Below the pieces are notes generated by a model that did not search any database, was not told where the DNA came from, and was given only the letters and a program-made list of their open reading frames with translations. A stretch of DNA of 64,000 nt from Thiopseudomonas acetoxidans. Its GTDB lineage: Bacteria; Pseudomonadota; Gammaproteobacteria; Pseudomonadales; Pseudomonadaceae. Below are positions 32,953 through 42,090 of this stretch, piece after piece (within the stretch, counting starts at the first letter, position 1; each line of letters begins with the position of its first letter). The position numbers and the translations under genes were made by a program. The stretch covers positions 10,518-74,517 of the forward strand of contig NZ_JAUCDY010000012.1 of the NCBI RefSeq assembly GCF_030362935.1. Reading direction: 5' to 3'.

Positions 32953-33384
32953 ATGGCCGTACAACGTACGTTTTCCATCATTAAGCCTGATGCAGTGGCA
33001 AAAAATGTTATCGGTGAAATCACCACCCGTTTCGAAAAAGCAGGTTTGCGTGTAGTTGCTTCGAAAATGGTTCAACTGTCTGCGCGTGAAGCAGGTGGTT
33101 TCTACGCTGAGCACAAAGAGCGTCCTTTTTTTAATGACTTGGTAAACTTTATGACTTCCGGCCCTGTGATTGTGCAGGTTCTTGAGGGCGAAGACGCTAT
33201 TGCCAAAAACCGCGAATTGATGGGTGCAACTAACCCTAAAGAAGCGGCAGCGGGAACTATCCGTGCTGATTTCGCTCAGTCTATTGATGAAAACGCTGTC
33301 CACGGTTCTGATTCAGAAGAAGCAGCAGCACGTGAAATCGCGTTCTTCTTTGCCAGCACTGAGCTGTGCGATCGCATTCGCTAA
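32953..33384 (+). CDS. ndk: nucleoside diphosphate kinase
   Basis: Ndk balances nucleoside triphosphate pools by phosphate transfer through a phosphohistidine. The ATG chosen, behind TTGGAG, gives 143 residues starting MAVQRTFSIIKPDAVAKNVIG. The active-site histidine lies in NAVHGSDSEEAAAREIAFFF. It heads the ndk-rlmN-pilF-rodZ-ispG-hisS block and is preceded by mutL rather than the iron-sulfur (isc) genes usual in Pseudomonas. Confidence 0.97.
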   Translation: MAVQRTFSIIKPDAVAKNVIGEITTRFEKAGLRVVASKMVQLSAREAGGFYAEHKERPFFNDLVNFMTSGPVIVQVLEGEDAIAKNRELMGATNPKEAAAGTIRADFAQSIDENAVHGSDSEEAAAREIAFFFASTELCDRIR

Positions 33385-33408
33385 TTGAGCGATTGACTAG
33401 GTGAGTCC

Positions 33409-34524
33409 ATGAATCAAGCCGTACCTGAAAAAATTAACCTGTTGGGTTTAACTTTGCCGCAAATGGAAGCGTTTTTTGCCGATTTAGGCGAAAAGCGTTT
33501 TCGTGCGGCACAGGTGATGAAATGGATTCACCACTTTGGCGTGGACAACTTTGTGGACATGACCAATGTGGGTAAGGCACTGCGGGAGAAGCTCGAGCGC
33601 AGTGCCTATATTCAAGGCCCTGAAGTTGTCAGTGAAGATATTTCTGAAGATGGCACACGCAAGTGGGTGATTCGTGTGGCGTCAGGCAGTTGTGTTGAAA
33701 CGGTTTACATCCCGCAAAATAATCGCGGCACGCTCTGTGTTTCATCCCAAGCGGGCTGTGCGCTGGATTGCAGCTTTTGTTCGACCGGTAAACAAGGTTT
33801 TAATAGTGATCTGACAGCCGCAGAAATTATCGGTCAGGTGTGGATAGCCAATAAGTCCTTTGGCAGTGTGCCGGGTAAAATAGATAGAGCCATTACTAAC
33901 GTGGTGATGATGGGCATGGGTGAGCCGTTGCTCAACTTTGATAATGTCGTGGCAGCCATGCATATTATGCTGGACGATTTTGGTTATGGTATTTCCAAGC
34001 GTAAAGTCACTCTATCCACTGCGGGTGTGGCGCCGATGCTGGACCGACTGGCTGAAGAAATCGATGTGGCTTTAGCCCTGTCCTTGCATGCTCCTAATGA
34101 TGAATTACGCAATCAATTGGTGCCGATCAATAAAAAATATCCTTTAGCTGTAATATTAGATTCCTGTCAGCGTTATATCAGCAGTTTGGGTGAAAAGCGT
34201 TATTTAACGGTTGAGTACACACTGTTAAGTGGGGTTAATGACCAGCCTGAGCATGCTCAGCAGCTGAGTGAGTTGCTAAAAGATATACCCTGTAAAATTA
34301 ACCTGATACCTTTTAATCCGTTTCCATATTCAGGTTACGAACGACCTAGCAATAATGCGATACGTCGTTTTCAAGATGCTCTGCATAATGCTGGTTACAA
34401 TGTTACTGTACGTACCCCGCGTGGCGATGACATAGATGCCGCCTGTGGTCAGCTGGTTGGTCAGGTGCAAGACAAAACAAAACGCAGCGAGCGTTATATT
34501 GCCGTACGCCAGCTTGAAGTTTAG
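33409..34524 (+). CDS. rlmN: dual-specificity RNA methyltransferase RlmN
   Basis: This radical-SAM enzyme methylates C2 of adenine 2503 in 23S rRNA and adenine 37 in some tRNAs. The cluster cysteines are C117, C121 and C124 in GCALDCSFCSTG; the C-terminal AACGQL supplies the second catalytic cysteine. The 371 residues are normal length. It follows ndk by 24 bases and precedes pilF by 34 bases. Confidence 0.97.
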   Translation: MNQAVPEKINLLGLTLPQMEAFFADLGEKRFRAAQVMKWIHHFGVDNFVDMTNVGKALREKLERSAYIQGPEVVSEDISEDGTRKWVIRVASGSCVETVYIPQNNRGTLCVSSQAGCALDCSFCSTGKQGFNSDLTAAEIIGQVWIANKSFGSVPGKIDRAITNVVMMGMGEPLLNFDNVVAAMHIMLDDFGYGISKRKVTLSTAGVAPMLDRLAEEIDVALALSLHAPNDELRNQLVPINKKYPLAVILDSCQRYISSLGEKRYLTVEYTLLSGVNDQPEHAQQLSELLKDIPCKINLIPFNPFPYSGYERPSNNAIRRFQDALHNAGYNVTVRTPRGDDIDAACGQLVGQVQDKTKRSERYIAVRQLEV

Positions 34525-34558
34525 TAAAGGGGTGCGTGTTTTTAATGGAGAAAATAGC

Positions 34559-35311
34559 ATGCTACGAACAGGAATATTAATTACTTTTCTCAGTTTGCTA
34601 GTAGGCTGTGTCACATCAGGCCCGGCACAACCAATGCGCACAGCAGAGGGGCGCGAGCAGGCTAGACAGGCTTATATTGATTTGGCCGTTGGTTACTTGC
34701 GCGAAGGTATGACTGGACAAGCTAAAGTTCCGTTACAAAATGTACTAAAGATAAACCCTAACGACAGCGAAGCGCTGGAGATTCTGGCATTAGTATTCCA
34801 GCAGGAAATGGAGCCAGAATTAGCTGAAAAAAACTTTAAAAAGGCGCTCTCGAATAAGCGTGACACGCGAATACTAAATAACTACGGTAGTTTTTTATTT
34901 GAACAAGAACGCTATGACGAGGCATATAACGTTTTTTCCGAAGCGGCTAAGGACACGATGTACCTAAGTCGTTCAAGAGTGTTTGAAAACCTTGGGATGA
35001 CCGCGCTACGCCTTGACCGAGCGGAAGATGCGTACCATTACTTTCAGCGTGCACTGCGCTTAGATGCACAGCAACCAATATCTTTATTGGAGCTGGGGAC
35101 TTTATCCTATGAGCGTAAAGACTATATTGCAGCAAGAAGATATTATGAGTCTTTTGTGTCAATCAGCGAGCACAACGCAGCGAGCCTCTTGTTAGGTGTG
35201 CGTTTAGCTAAGATTTTTGAGGATCGAGACCAAGCAGCAAGTTTGGGATTGCAATTAAAACGACTGTACCCTGCAAGCGCAGAGTACCAGGCTTATAGAA
35301 CGGAGCAATAA
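34559..35311 (+). CDS. pilF: type IV pilus biogenesis lipoprotein with TPR repeats
   Basis: PilF (PilW in Neisseria) is the outer-membrane pilotin needed for PilQ secretin assembly. The ATG with an upstream TGGAG gives 250 residues starting MLRTGILITFLSLLVGCVTSGP, a lipoprotein signal with lipobox LVGC. About five or six tetratricopeptide repeats follow. The stop shares one base with the rodZ start. No other pilus gene is in the window, but this position between rlmN and rodZ is standard in Pseudomonas. Confidence 0.94.
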   Translation: MLRTGILITFLSLLVGCVTSGPAQPMRTAEGREQARQAYIDLAVGYLREGMTGQAKVPLQNVLKINPNDSEALEILALVFQQEMEPELAEKNFKKALSNKRDTRILNNYGSFLFEQERYDEAYNVFSEAAKDTMYLSRSRVFENLGMTALRLDRAEDAYHYFQRALRLDAQQPISLLELGTLSYERKDYIAARRYYESFVSISEHNAASLLLGVRLAKIFEDRDQAASLGLQLKRLYPASAEYQAYRTEQ

Positions 35312-36171
35312 TGAGCAACTCAGATGTTGATGAAACAACACAAGCGGATGCTGCAGTGTCTTTGTTAGGTGCAACTCTTCGCCGAGCGCGGGAAAATAAA
35401 GGGTTGACCTTAGAAGTTGTAGCGGCACAGTTAAACTTAAGAGCTGCCACACTGCAAAACCTAGAAGACGATCGCTACGATGCTTTACCCGGCACCACTT
35501 TTATACGTGGCTATATTCGCTCATACGCTAACGTGCTCGGCCTTGATGGCAACAGTTTGTCAAAGCAGTACGTTCAGGAAGAACAGCCACGAGAGGGTGT
35601 TAAACCTTTGCAAAATATCGAGCGCAAATCGCGCGCGCGCTTTTTCTTAATCAGCTTCGTGTTGTTGCTTGTAGTGATTGCCGGGTTAGCCGGTTATTGG
35701 TGGTTCGAACAAAAAGACAACCGCCAAAGCCAGAGCGACAAGCAAACCCTGTTAAATAAGGTTGAAGTTGAAGGCGTGGACGGCACGTTACACATCCAAA
35801 GTTTGGATGAGCTTAACGCGCAAACGGCCAGTATGGATATTGAAGAAATTCAAATGACAGCGCTCGAACCAGAGCCGGCTACGGAAGCAGAAGCTAGTGC
35901 GCCCGTTGTTGAGTCTGCGAGCACTGCCGAGCGTGTTGATGAGCTTGAGTTAAGCTTTATCCAAGACAGCTGGATACGCGTGACTGATGCACAGGGCAAT
36001 GAACTTGCCAGCGGCCTTAAGCGTGCCGGTGAAGTGCTAAAATTGTCGGGAGATGGTCCTTTTGAGATTCATCTTGGTTATGCCAAGGGTGTATTTATCA
36101 CCTTCAATGGTCAGCAAGTTGACTTCGACTCCAAAATTCGCGGCAATATTGCCCGTATCAAGCTAGGTTAG
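35311..36171 (+). CDS. rodZ: cytoskeleton protein RodZ
   Basis: RodZ tethers MreB to the membrane and supports rod shape. The 286-residue product has an N-terminal helix-turn-helix domain (LGATLRRARENKGLTLEVVAAQLNLRAATLQNLEDD), a basic stretch, one membrane segment near residues 109-130 (FFLISFVLLLVVIAGLAGYWW), a Glu/Ala-rich periplasmic linker and a C-terminal DUF4115-type domain. It overlaps pilF by one base, and ispG follows after five bases. Confidence 0.95.
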   Translation: MSNSDVDETTQADAAVSLLGATLRRARENKGLTLEVVAAQLNLRAATLQNLEDDRYDALPGTTFIRGYIRSYANVLGLDGNSLSKQYVQEEQPREGVKPLQNIERKSRARFFLISFVLLLVVIAGLAGYWWFEQKDNRQSQSDKQTLLNKVEVEGVDGTLHIQSLDELNAQTASMDIEEIQMTALEPEPATEAEASAPVVESASTAERVDELELSFIQDSWIRVTDAQGNELASGLKRAGEVLKLSGDGPFEIHLGYAKGVFITFNGQQVDFDSKIRGNIARIKLG

Positions 36172-36176
36172 TTCAG

Positions 36177-37289
36177 GTGCACAATACGTCTTATATTCAG
36201 CGCCGCGTTTCTCGTAAGATTTATGTCGGTGCAGTGCCCGTAGGTGGCGATGCCCCTATCAGTGTGCAAAGCATGACCAACACCAATACCGAGGATGTTG
36301 CCGCTACCGTTGCGCAAATCCAACGTTTGGAACAGGCTGGCGCTGATATAGTGCGGGTCTCCGTTCCCGATATGCAATCGGCAGAAGCCTTTGGCCAGAT
36401 CAAAAAATCAGTCACTGTACCCTTGGTTGCTGATATTCATTTTGACTATAAAATCGCTTTACGCGTGGCTGAGCTGGGCGTGGATTGTCTGCGCATTAAC
36501 CCGGGCAATATCGGCAATGAACAGCGTATTAAAGCCGTGGTTGATGCGGCCCGTGATCGCGGCATTCCTATTCGTATTGGTGTGAATGCCGGTTCATTAG
36601 AAAAAGATTTGCAGAAAAAATACGGCGAGCCGACACCCGAGGCACTGGTTGAGTCAGCCCTGCGTCATGTTGAGCATCTAGACCGTTTAAATTTTCCTGA
36701 TTTTAAAGTCAGTGTCAAAGCCTCAGACGTGTTTATGGCGGTGGAGGCTTACCGCCAGTTGGCGCGCCAAATTGAACAGCCGCTGCATTTGGGTATCACC
36801 GAAGCTGGTGGCTTGCGCTCAGGCACGGTTAAGTCTGCAGTGGGTTTAGGCATGCTGCTGGCAGAAGGCATTGGGGACACCATACGTGTGTCGTTGGCGG
36901 CAGACCCAGTTGAAGAAATTAAAGTGGGATTTGATATTTTGAAATCCTTGCGTCTGCGCACGCGCGGAATTAACTTTATTGCTTGCCCCAGTTGCTCACG
37001 GCAAAATTTTGATGTGGTGAAAACCATGAACGAGCTAGAGCAACGGCTGGAAGACTTGTTGGTGCCTTTGGATGTGGCAGTGATTGGTTGTGTGGTAAAT
37101 GGTCCGGGCGAAGCGAAAGAAGTGGATCTGGGCTTAACTGGCGGTTCGCCAAATCTTGTTTATATCGATGGTGTACCGGCGCAAAAACTCAGCAACGAGC
37201 GGCTGGTTGATGAGCTAGAAAAAATGATTCGCCAGCGTGCTGCCGTCAAGCAGACTCAAGACGCTGCGGTGATCGCGCGTACTAAGTAG
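36177..37289 (+). CDS. ispG: 4-hydroxy-3-methylbut-2-en-1-yl diphosphate synthase (GTG start)
   Basis: IspG makes HMBPP in the MEP isoprenoid pathway, the same pathway that begins with Dxs encoded further on. The 370 residues include the cluster cysteines C270, C273 and C305 (CPSCSRQNF and CVVNGPGEA), at the same numbers as in E. coli. The GTG start follows rodZ by five bases. Neighbours rodZ and hisS are conserved in many gammaproteobacteria. Confidence 0.97.
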   Translation: MHNTSYIQRRVSRKIYVGAVPVGGDAPISVQSMTNTNTEDVAATVAQIQRLEQAGADIVRVSVPDMQSAEAFGQIKKSVTVPLVADIHFDYKIALRVAELGVDCLRINPGNIGNEQRIKAVVDAARDRGIPIRIGVNAGSLEKDLQKKYGEPTPEALVESALRHVEHLDRLNFPDFKVSVKASDVFMAVEAYRQLARQIEQPLHLGITEAGGLRSGTVKSAVGLGMLLAEGIGDTIRVSLAADPVEEIKVGFDILKSLRLRTRGINFIACPSCSRQNFDVVKTMNELEQRLEDLLVPLDVAVIGCVVNGPGEAKEVDLGLTGGSPNLVYIDGVPAQKLSNERLVDELEKMIRQRAAVKQTQDAAVIARTK

Positions 37290-37308
37290 TAGTTTTTAAG
37301 GAATCTGT

Positions 37309-38601
37309 GTGAGTAAGCCCCTACAAGCCATTCGTGGCATGAACGATATTCTGCCTGAGCAGACAGCACTATGGCGTTATTTTGAGCAGACAGTGGCTGA
37401 TGTGCTCGATAATTATGGTTATCGGCAAATTCGCATGCCTATCGTTGAGTTCACCGAGTTATTTCGTCGATCGATTGGTGAGGTGACTGATATTGTTGAA
37501 AAAGAAATGTACACCTTCGCTGACCGTAATGGGGATTCGTTAACCCTGCGTCCGGAAGGCACGGCTAGCTGTGTGCGCGCAGTTATGGAGCACAGCTTGG
37601 CCAGCGGTGGACAAGTGCAAAAGCTCTGGTATAGCGGGCCGATGTTTCGTCATGAGCGGCCGCAAAAAGGACGCTATCGTCAGTTTCACCAAATTGGGGT
37701 TGAAGCCTTTAATCTACCGGGTCCAGATGTTGACGCAGAGTTGATTGTGCTCAGCTGGCGCTTGTGGAAAGCCTTAGGCATCGCTGACAGCGTGACGCTG
37801 GAATTAAACAGCTTGGGAACTGCACAAGCACGAGCCGTGTATCGCCAAGCGTTGGTAGAGTATTTGCAGGCGCGTTTTGAGCAGTTGGATGAAGACAGCC
37901 AGCGTCGGGTTGCCACGAATCCGCTGCGCGTATTGGACTCTAAAAATCCAGACACTCAAGCCTTGCTGCTTGATGCGCCCAAACTAGAAGACTATCTGGA
38001 TAACGAATCGCGTGAGCACTTTGCTGGCGTGCGTGCGCGCTTGGATGCTGTGGGTGTGCCATATGAGCTTAACAACCGTTTGGTACGCGGCTTGGATTAC
38101 TACAGTAAAACCGTCTTTGAGTGGGTGACCGACAAACTGGGCGCTCAGGGTACGGTATGTGCCGGTGGCCGTTACGATGGGCTGGTTGAGCAGATGGGTG
38201 GTCGACCGACACCTGGTGTTGGTTTTGCGATGGGTATTGAGCGTTTGATTTTACTGCTAGAAACCCTGGGTAAAGCGCCAGAGCATTTGCAGCAGCAAGT
38301 CGATCTGTACTTTTGCGCCTTTGGTGAAGCCAGCGAGTTGGCAGCGTTGCAGTGGGCAGAACGTATCCGTGATGCTTTGCCACAGGTTCGCTTGCAGGTG
38401 AATGCTGGTGGTGGCAGTTTCAAAAGCCAGTTTAAAAAAGCCGATAAAAGTTCTGCTTTGTATGCGTTGATTTTGGGTGATAATGAGCTGCAGGCTCAGC
38501 AAATAAGTATCAAACCACTGCGCAACGAAGACGAGCAACAAACGCTAGCGCTAGATGAGCTGATTGATCATCTGGCACAATTATTTAACACAACTGCATA
38601 G
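37309..38601 (+). CDS. hisS: histidyl-tRNA synthetase (GTG start)
   Basis: HisRS charges tRNA-His. The 430-residue class II enzyme contains motif 2 (FRHERPQKGRYRQFHQIGVE), the histidine-binding LVRGLDYYSKTVFE and AGGRYDGLVEQMGG, and motif 3 with GVGFAMGIERL; the anticodon-binding domain follows. The GTG start is preceded by AAGGAAT. yfgM starts 10 bases after its stop. Confidence 0.97.
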   Translation: MSKPLQAIRGMNDILPEQTALWRYFEQTVADVLDNYGYRQIRMPIVEFTELFRRSIGEVTDIVEKEMYTFADRNGDSLTLRPEGTASCVRAVMEHSLASGGQVQKLWYSGPMFRHERPQKGRYRQFHQIGVEAFNLPGPDVDAELIVLSWRLWKALGIADSVTLELNSLGTAQARAVYRQALVEYLQARFEQLDEDSQRRVATNPLRVLDSKNPDTQALLLDAPKLEDYLDNESREHFAGVRARLDAVGVPYELNNRLVRGLDYYSKTVFEWVTDKLGAQGTVCAGGRYDGLVEQMGGRPTPGVGFAMGIERLILLLETLGKAPEHLQQQVDLYFCAFGEASELAALQWAERIRDALPQVRLQVNAGGGSFKSQFKKADKSSALYALILGDNELQAQQISIKPLRNEDEQQTLALDELIDHLAQLFNTTA

Positions 38602-38611
38602 GAGTGTCGGC

Positions 38612-39253
38612 GTGAGTCAGTACACTGAAGAAGAACAAATTGCGCTGTTTAAAGACTGGTGGCAGCGCAATGGTAAGCCGTTGCTGGTCGGCGCGGTATT
38701 GGCGTTGGCACTCGTTTTTGGCTGGCAAACCTGGCAAAAGCAGCAGACGAACCAAGCACAACATCTTTCAACCCTGTATCAGCAGCTGCTTGAAACAGCT
38801 TTTAACCAAGCAGAGGCTAATTTAGCTGAGGTGGCGAAATTAACTAAATCCCTTGAAGATTTAAAACCCAATCACGCTTATACCCAGTATGCACACTTGA
38901 TTGTGGCGCGTTTGGCAGTTGATGAAGATCGCCTTGATGATGCCGCTGCAGCGTTGCGTAAAGTGGTTGATAAACCAGCAAACACGACGTTGGCTGAGTT
39001 GGCACAGCAGCGTTTGGCACGCGTTTTAGCCGCTCAAGATCAAGCCGAGCAAGCATTAAAACTTCTTGAAGGCAAAGGCGTAGCCGCTTTCCAATCTGCG
39101 CGCAATGAGTTGCGTGGCGATATTTTGTTGCAGTTGGGGCGTGAGCAAGAAGCCCGTGCTGCCTACGTGCAAGCCAAAGAAACCCTATCTGAAAACGCGC
39201 CTTCCAGCGTATTAACACTGAAACTGGACAATCTAGCCCAGAAGGATGCTTAA
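38612..39253 (+). CDS. yfgM: YfgM-type ancillary SecYEG translocon protein (GTG start)
   Basis: The 213 residues start VSQYTEEEQIALFKDWWQRNGKP (initiated as Met), followed by one membrane segment (LLVGAVLALALVFGWQTW) and a periplasmic TPR-like domain. E. coli YfgM has this layout, associates with SecYEG and PpiD, and its gene lies between hisS and bamB as here. The GTG is chosen because GGAG lies seven bases upstream and the protein then begins at the family N-terminus. Its last bases overlap the bamB start. Confidence 0.92.
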   Translation: MSQYTEEEQIALFKDWWQRNGKPLLVGAVLALALVFGWQTWQKQQTNQAQHLSTLYQQLLETAFNQAEANLAEVAKLTKSLEDLKPNHAYTQYAHLIVARLAVDEDRLDDAAAALRKVVDKPANTTLAELAQQRLARVLAAQDQAEQALKLLEGKGVAAFQSARNELRGDILLQLGREQEARAAYVQAKETLSENAPSSVLTLKLDNLAQKDA

Positions 39254-40397
39254 CGTGAAGCGCCTAGCCTATATTCTTTGTGTCGTTCTTGCGGTGTCGT
39301 TAGCCGGCTGTAGCAGTAAAAAGAAAAAAGAGCCGCAGCCAATGAAATTAGAAAAACTTACGCAAGAAGTTAAGTTGCGTAAAGAGTGGAGTACCAGCGT
39401 TGGTAAGGGGCAGGGTAAGCTATGGAACACCCTTACACCGGCGGTTGATGGCGATCGGATTTTTGTTGCAGACGTAAAAGGTAAAGTAGTTGCCTTGGAC
39501 CGTTTTAGCGGAAAGCGCCAATGGCAGAAAAAACTCAAAGCGCAGGTTTCAGGCGGTGTTGGTGCAGGTTCTGGTTTGGTCGTGCTGGGTACGCTGTCAG
39601 GTGATGTGATTGCCCTAGACAGCACAACCGGTAATGAGTTATGGCGTGTCAATGTCGCCAGTGAGGTTTTATCAGCACCGGCCACCAATGGCGATGTGGT
39701 GGTTGTGCAAACCCAGGATGATCGCTTGATTGCGCTAGAGGCTGATACAGGTCAGCGACGCTGGATTTATGAAAACACACCCGCACTGTTAACCTTGCGT
39801 GGCAGCAGTGCTCCGCTGATTACGCCCTATGTGGTTTATGCCGGCTTATCCAGCGGTAAGGTGATTGCGGTTGAGTTAGAGCGTGGTTTGCCAATTTGGG
39901 AGCAGCGCGTGGCTATGCCTTCGGGGCGTACCGAGCTTGAACGTATGGTCGATATTGATGGTCAGCTGTTACTGAAGAACTCAGTACTTTATGTTGCAGC
40001 CTACCAAGGTAAAGTGGCAGGACTTGATGAAGAAACTGGTCGTATCTTGTGGCAGCGCGATGCATCAAGCTATGTGGGTGTGGGACAGGGGTTTGGTAAC
40101 GCCTATACCAGCCTAGAAGCAGGCGTGGTTGAAAGTATTGATGAGCGCTCGGGCACTGCTATGTGGAGCAATGAAAAGCTGTTACGCAGAAAGCTGTCTG
40201 GTCCAGCCGTTTTTTCGAGTTATATCGCGGTGGGTGATGTAGAAGGCTATTTGCACTTGCTCAGTCAGGTCGATGGCCGCTTTGTTTCTCGTACACGTAT
40301 TGATAAAAAAGGTCTGCGCGTGCAGCCGCTAGTCGTTGGTGGCTGGCTGTATGTGTATGGTAACGGTGGCAAGTTGGTGGCGCTAACCATTAAGTAA
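39246..40397 (+). CDS. bamB: outer membrane protein assembly factor BamB
   Basis: BamB is a lipoprotein beta-propeller of the BAM complex that inserts outer-membrane proteins. The 383 residues have a lipoprotein signal (LAYILCVVLAVSLAGC) and PQQ-like propeller repeats with VVALDRFSGKRQWQ, VIALDSTTGNELWRV and LIALEADTGQRRWIYE. The ATG overlaps yfgM by eight bases; a GTG at 39255 is an alternative start. Its clients would include the DUF1302 and OprD-type barrels of this window. Confidence 0.96.
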   Translation: MLNVKRLAYILCVVLAVSLAGCSSKKKKEPQPMKLEKLTQEVKLRKEWSTSVGKGQGKLWNTLTPAVDGDRIFVADVKGKVVALDRFSGKRQWQKKLKAQVSGGVGAGSGLVVLGTLSGDVIALDSTTGNELWRVNVASEVLSAPATNGDVVVVQTQDDRLIALEADTGQRRWIYENTPALLTLRGSSAPLITPYVVYAGLSSGKVIAVELERGLPIWEQRVAMPSGRTELERMVDIDGQLLLKNSVLYVAAYQGKVAGLDEETGRILWQRDASSYVGVGQGFGNAYTSLEAGVVESIDERSGTAMWSNEKLLRRKLSGPAVFSSYIAVGDVEGYLHLLSQVDGRFVSRTRIDKKGLRVQPLVVGGWLYVYGNGGKLVALTIK

Positions 40398-40452
40398 TGA
40401 CACAAGTTTACCCAAGTATTATATAGCCCAGCTTTACATTCACCTCAGCCTC

Positions 40453-40485
40453 TCAGCAGGAACCTATTCTTAGCGTTCCTGCTGA
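40453..40485 (+). terminator. U-less hairpin between bamB and der
   Basis: An eleven-pair perfect stem TCAGCAGGAAC/GTTCCTGCTGA with an eleven-base loop. ACATTCA and TGAATGT flank it and can extend the stem past an internal bulge. No T run follows, so it may act in mRNA end formation or be a partial terminator. Confidence 0.4.
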
Positions 40486-40553
40486 ATGTGTTCCAAAATA
40501 CTCCCAGCACACTGCACTCTTTGAGCTGTTTTTAAAATATTATGGAGGAGCCC

Positions 40554-42017
40554 ATGGTTCCTGTAATTGCTTTGGTCGGCCGTCCCAATGTGGGCAAGTC
40601 CACCTTATTTAATCGATTGACCAAGACTCGAAACGCTATTGTTGGCGATATTCCGGGATTAACCCGTGATCGTCAGTACGGTGATGCTAAATGGCAGGGG
40701 CGCGACTATATCTTAATTGATACAGGCGGCATCTCGGGTGATGAAGAAGGCATCGATGCCAAGATGGCCGAACAGTCGTTATTGGCGATTGAAGAGGCGG
40801 ATATTGTGCTTTTTCTCGTTGATGCGCGTGATGGTCTGTGCCCAGCTGATGAGCATATCGCTACCCATTTGCGTAAACGCAATAAGCGCACTCTAGTAAC
40901 GGTCAACAAAGTTGATAGTCTCGATGAACACGTAGTTACTGCTGAGTTTAGTGCGCTGGGGCTGGGTGATGTGATTGGTATTGCTGCCAGCCAAGGCCGT
41001 GGTATTAACCGGTTGATGGAATGGGCATTAACAGAGTATGAACCTGAGCCAGAGGTGGCAGAGCTTGAGTTTGTTGAGGGCGAAGATCTCGTCAAAGTGC
41101 CGGGACCCAGCGCTAAAGACGGAATTAAAATCGCTATTATTGGTCGCCCTAACGTAGGTAAATCAACACTGGTCAACCGCATGTTGGGTGAAGAGCGCGT
41201 GGTGGTTTTTGACCAGCCCGGCACCACCCGCGACAGTATCTACATTCCCTTTGAGCGTGATGGCGAAAAATACACCTTTATTGACACAGCAGGTGTGCGT
41301 CGGCGTGGCAGAATCCATGAGGAAGTAGAAAAGTTCTCGGTGGTGAAAACCCTGCAAGCCATTAAAGACGCCAACGTGGTGATTTTCGTGGTGGATGCGC
41401 GCGAAGGCATTGTTGACCACGATTTAAACCTGCTGGGCTTTGCTTTGGAAGCTGGACGCGCCATCGTCATTGCCATTAACAAGTGGGATGGCATGCAGCC
41501 TAGTGAGCGTGACTATGTAAAAGTAGAGCTTGAACGTCGCCTGTTTTTTGTTAATTTTGCCGATATCCACTTTATTTCTGCGCTGCATGGTACGGGCGTG
41601 GGACACCTGTATCGCTCGGTGCAGAGTGCCTTTACTTCAGCTGTCACCCGTTGGCCGACCAGTCGCCTAACACAAATTCTTGAAGACGCAGTACGTGAAC
41701 ATCAGCCACCGATGGTGAATGGTCGACGTATCAAGCTGCGCTACGCCCACTTGGGTGGTGCTAACCCGCCGCTGATTGTAATTCATGGTAATCAGACCGA
41801 ATCAGTACCCAAGGCATATTTGCGCTATTTGGAAAACACCTACCGTCGTGTACTCAAACTGGTAGGAACGCCAATCCGGATCGAATTTAAAGGCGGCGAA
41901 AACCCCTTTGCGCACAAGAAAAACAAACTGAGCGAGCGACAGGTAAATAAAAAGAGACGTCTAATCGCGAATAAGAAAAAAATTGAACATCGTAAGAAGC
42001 GACAGACGGGCAGGTAG
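40554..42017 (+). CDS. der: ribosome-associated GTPase Der (EngA)
   Basis: Der has two GTPase domains and matures the 50S subunit. The 487 residues show two P-loops, GRPNVGKSTLFNRL and GRPNVGKSTLVNRM, an acidic linker between them, and a C-terminal KH-like domain with a lysine-rich tail. The second ATG is chosen because GGAGGAG sits just upstream and the protein then starts MVPVIALVGRPN; an upstream ATG four codons earlier lies before that site. Confidence 0.97.
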   Translation: MVPVIALVGRPNVGKSTLFNRLTKTRNAIVGDIPGLTRDRQYGDAKWQGRDYILIDTGGISGDEEGIDAKMAEQSLLAIEEADIVLFLVDARDGLCPADEHIATHLRKRNKRTLVTVNKVDSLDEHVVTAEFSALGLGDVIGIAASQGRGINRLMEWALTEYEPEPEVAELEFVEGEDLVKVPGPSAKDGIKIAIIGRPNVGKSTLVNRMLGEERVVVFDQPGTTRDSIYIPFERDGEKYTFIDTAGVRRRGRIHEEVEKFSVVKTLQAIKDANVVIFVVDAREGIVDHDLNLLGFALEAGRAIVIAINKWDGMQPSERDYVKVELERRLFFVNFADIHFISALHGTGVGHLYRSVQSAFTSAVTRWPTSRLTQILEDAVREHQPPMVNGRRIKLRYAHLGGANPPLIVIHGNQTESVPKAYLRYLENTYRRVLKLVGTPIRIEFKGGENPFAHKKNKLSERQVNKKRRLIANKKKIEHRKKRQTGR

Positions 42018-42025
42018 AGCAGCAG

Positions 42026-42058
42026 AAGTCAGAAGACTGTTTGATAGTCTTCTGACTT
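42026..42058. terminator. hairpin at the der/rmlB convergent junction
   Basis: A perfect thirteen-pair stem AAGTCAGAAGACT/AGTCTTCTGACTT with a seven-base loop GTTTGAT, placed just after der and before the rmlB stop. There is no T tract on either side. Confidence 0.5.
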
Positions 42059-42090
42059 AGTTAGAGCCTGATCTGATAAATCAAATGCTT

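Noticed and set aside
40706..41227. A 173-codon open frame on the - strand within der
   Set aside because: It lies opposite both GTPase domains of an intact der and has shadow-type composition.
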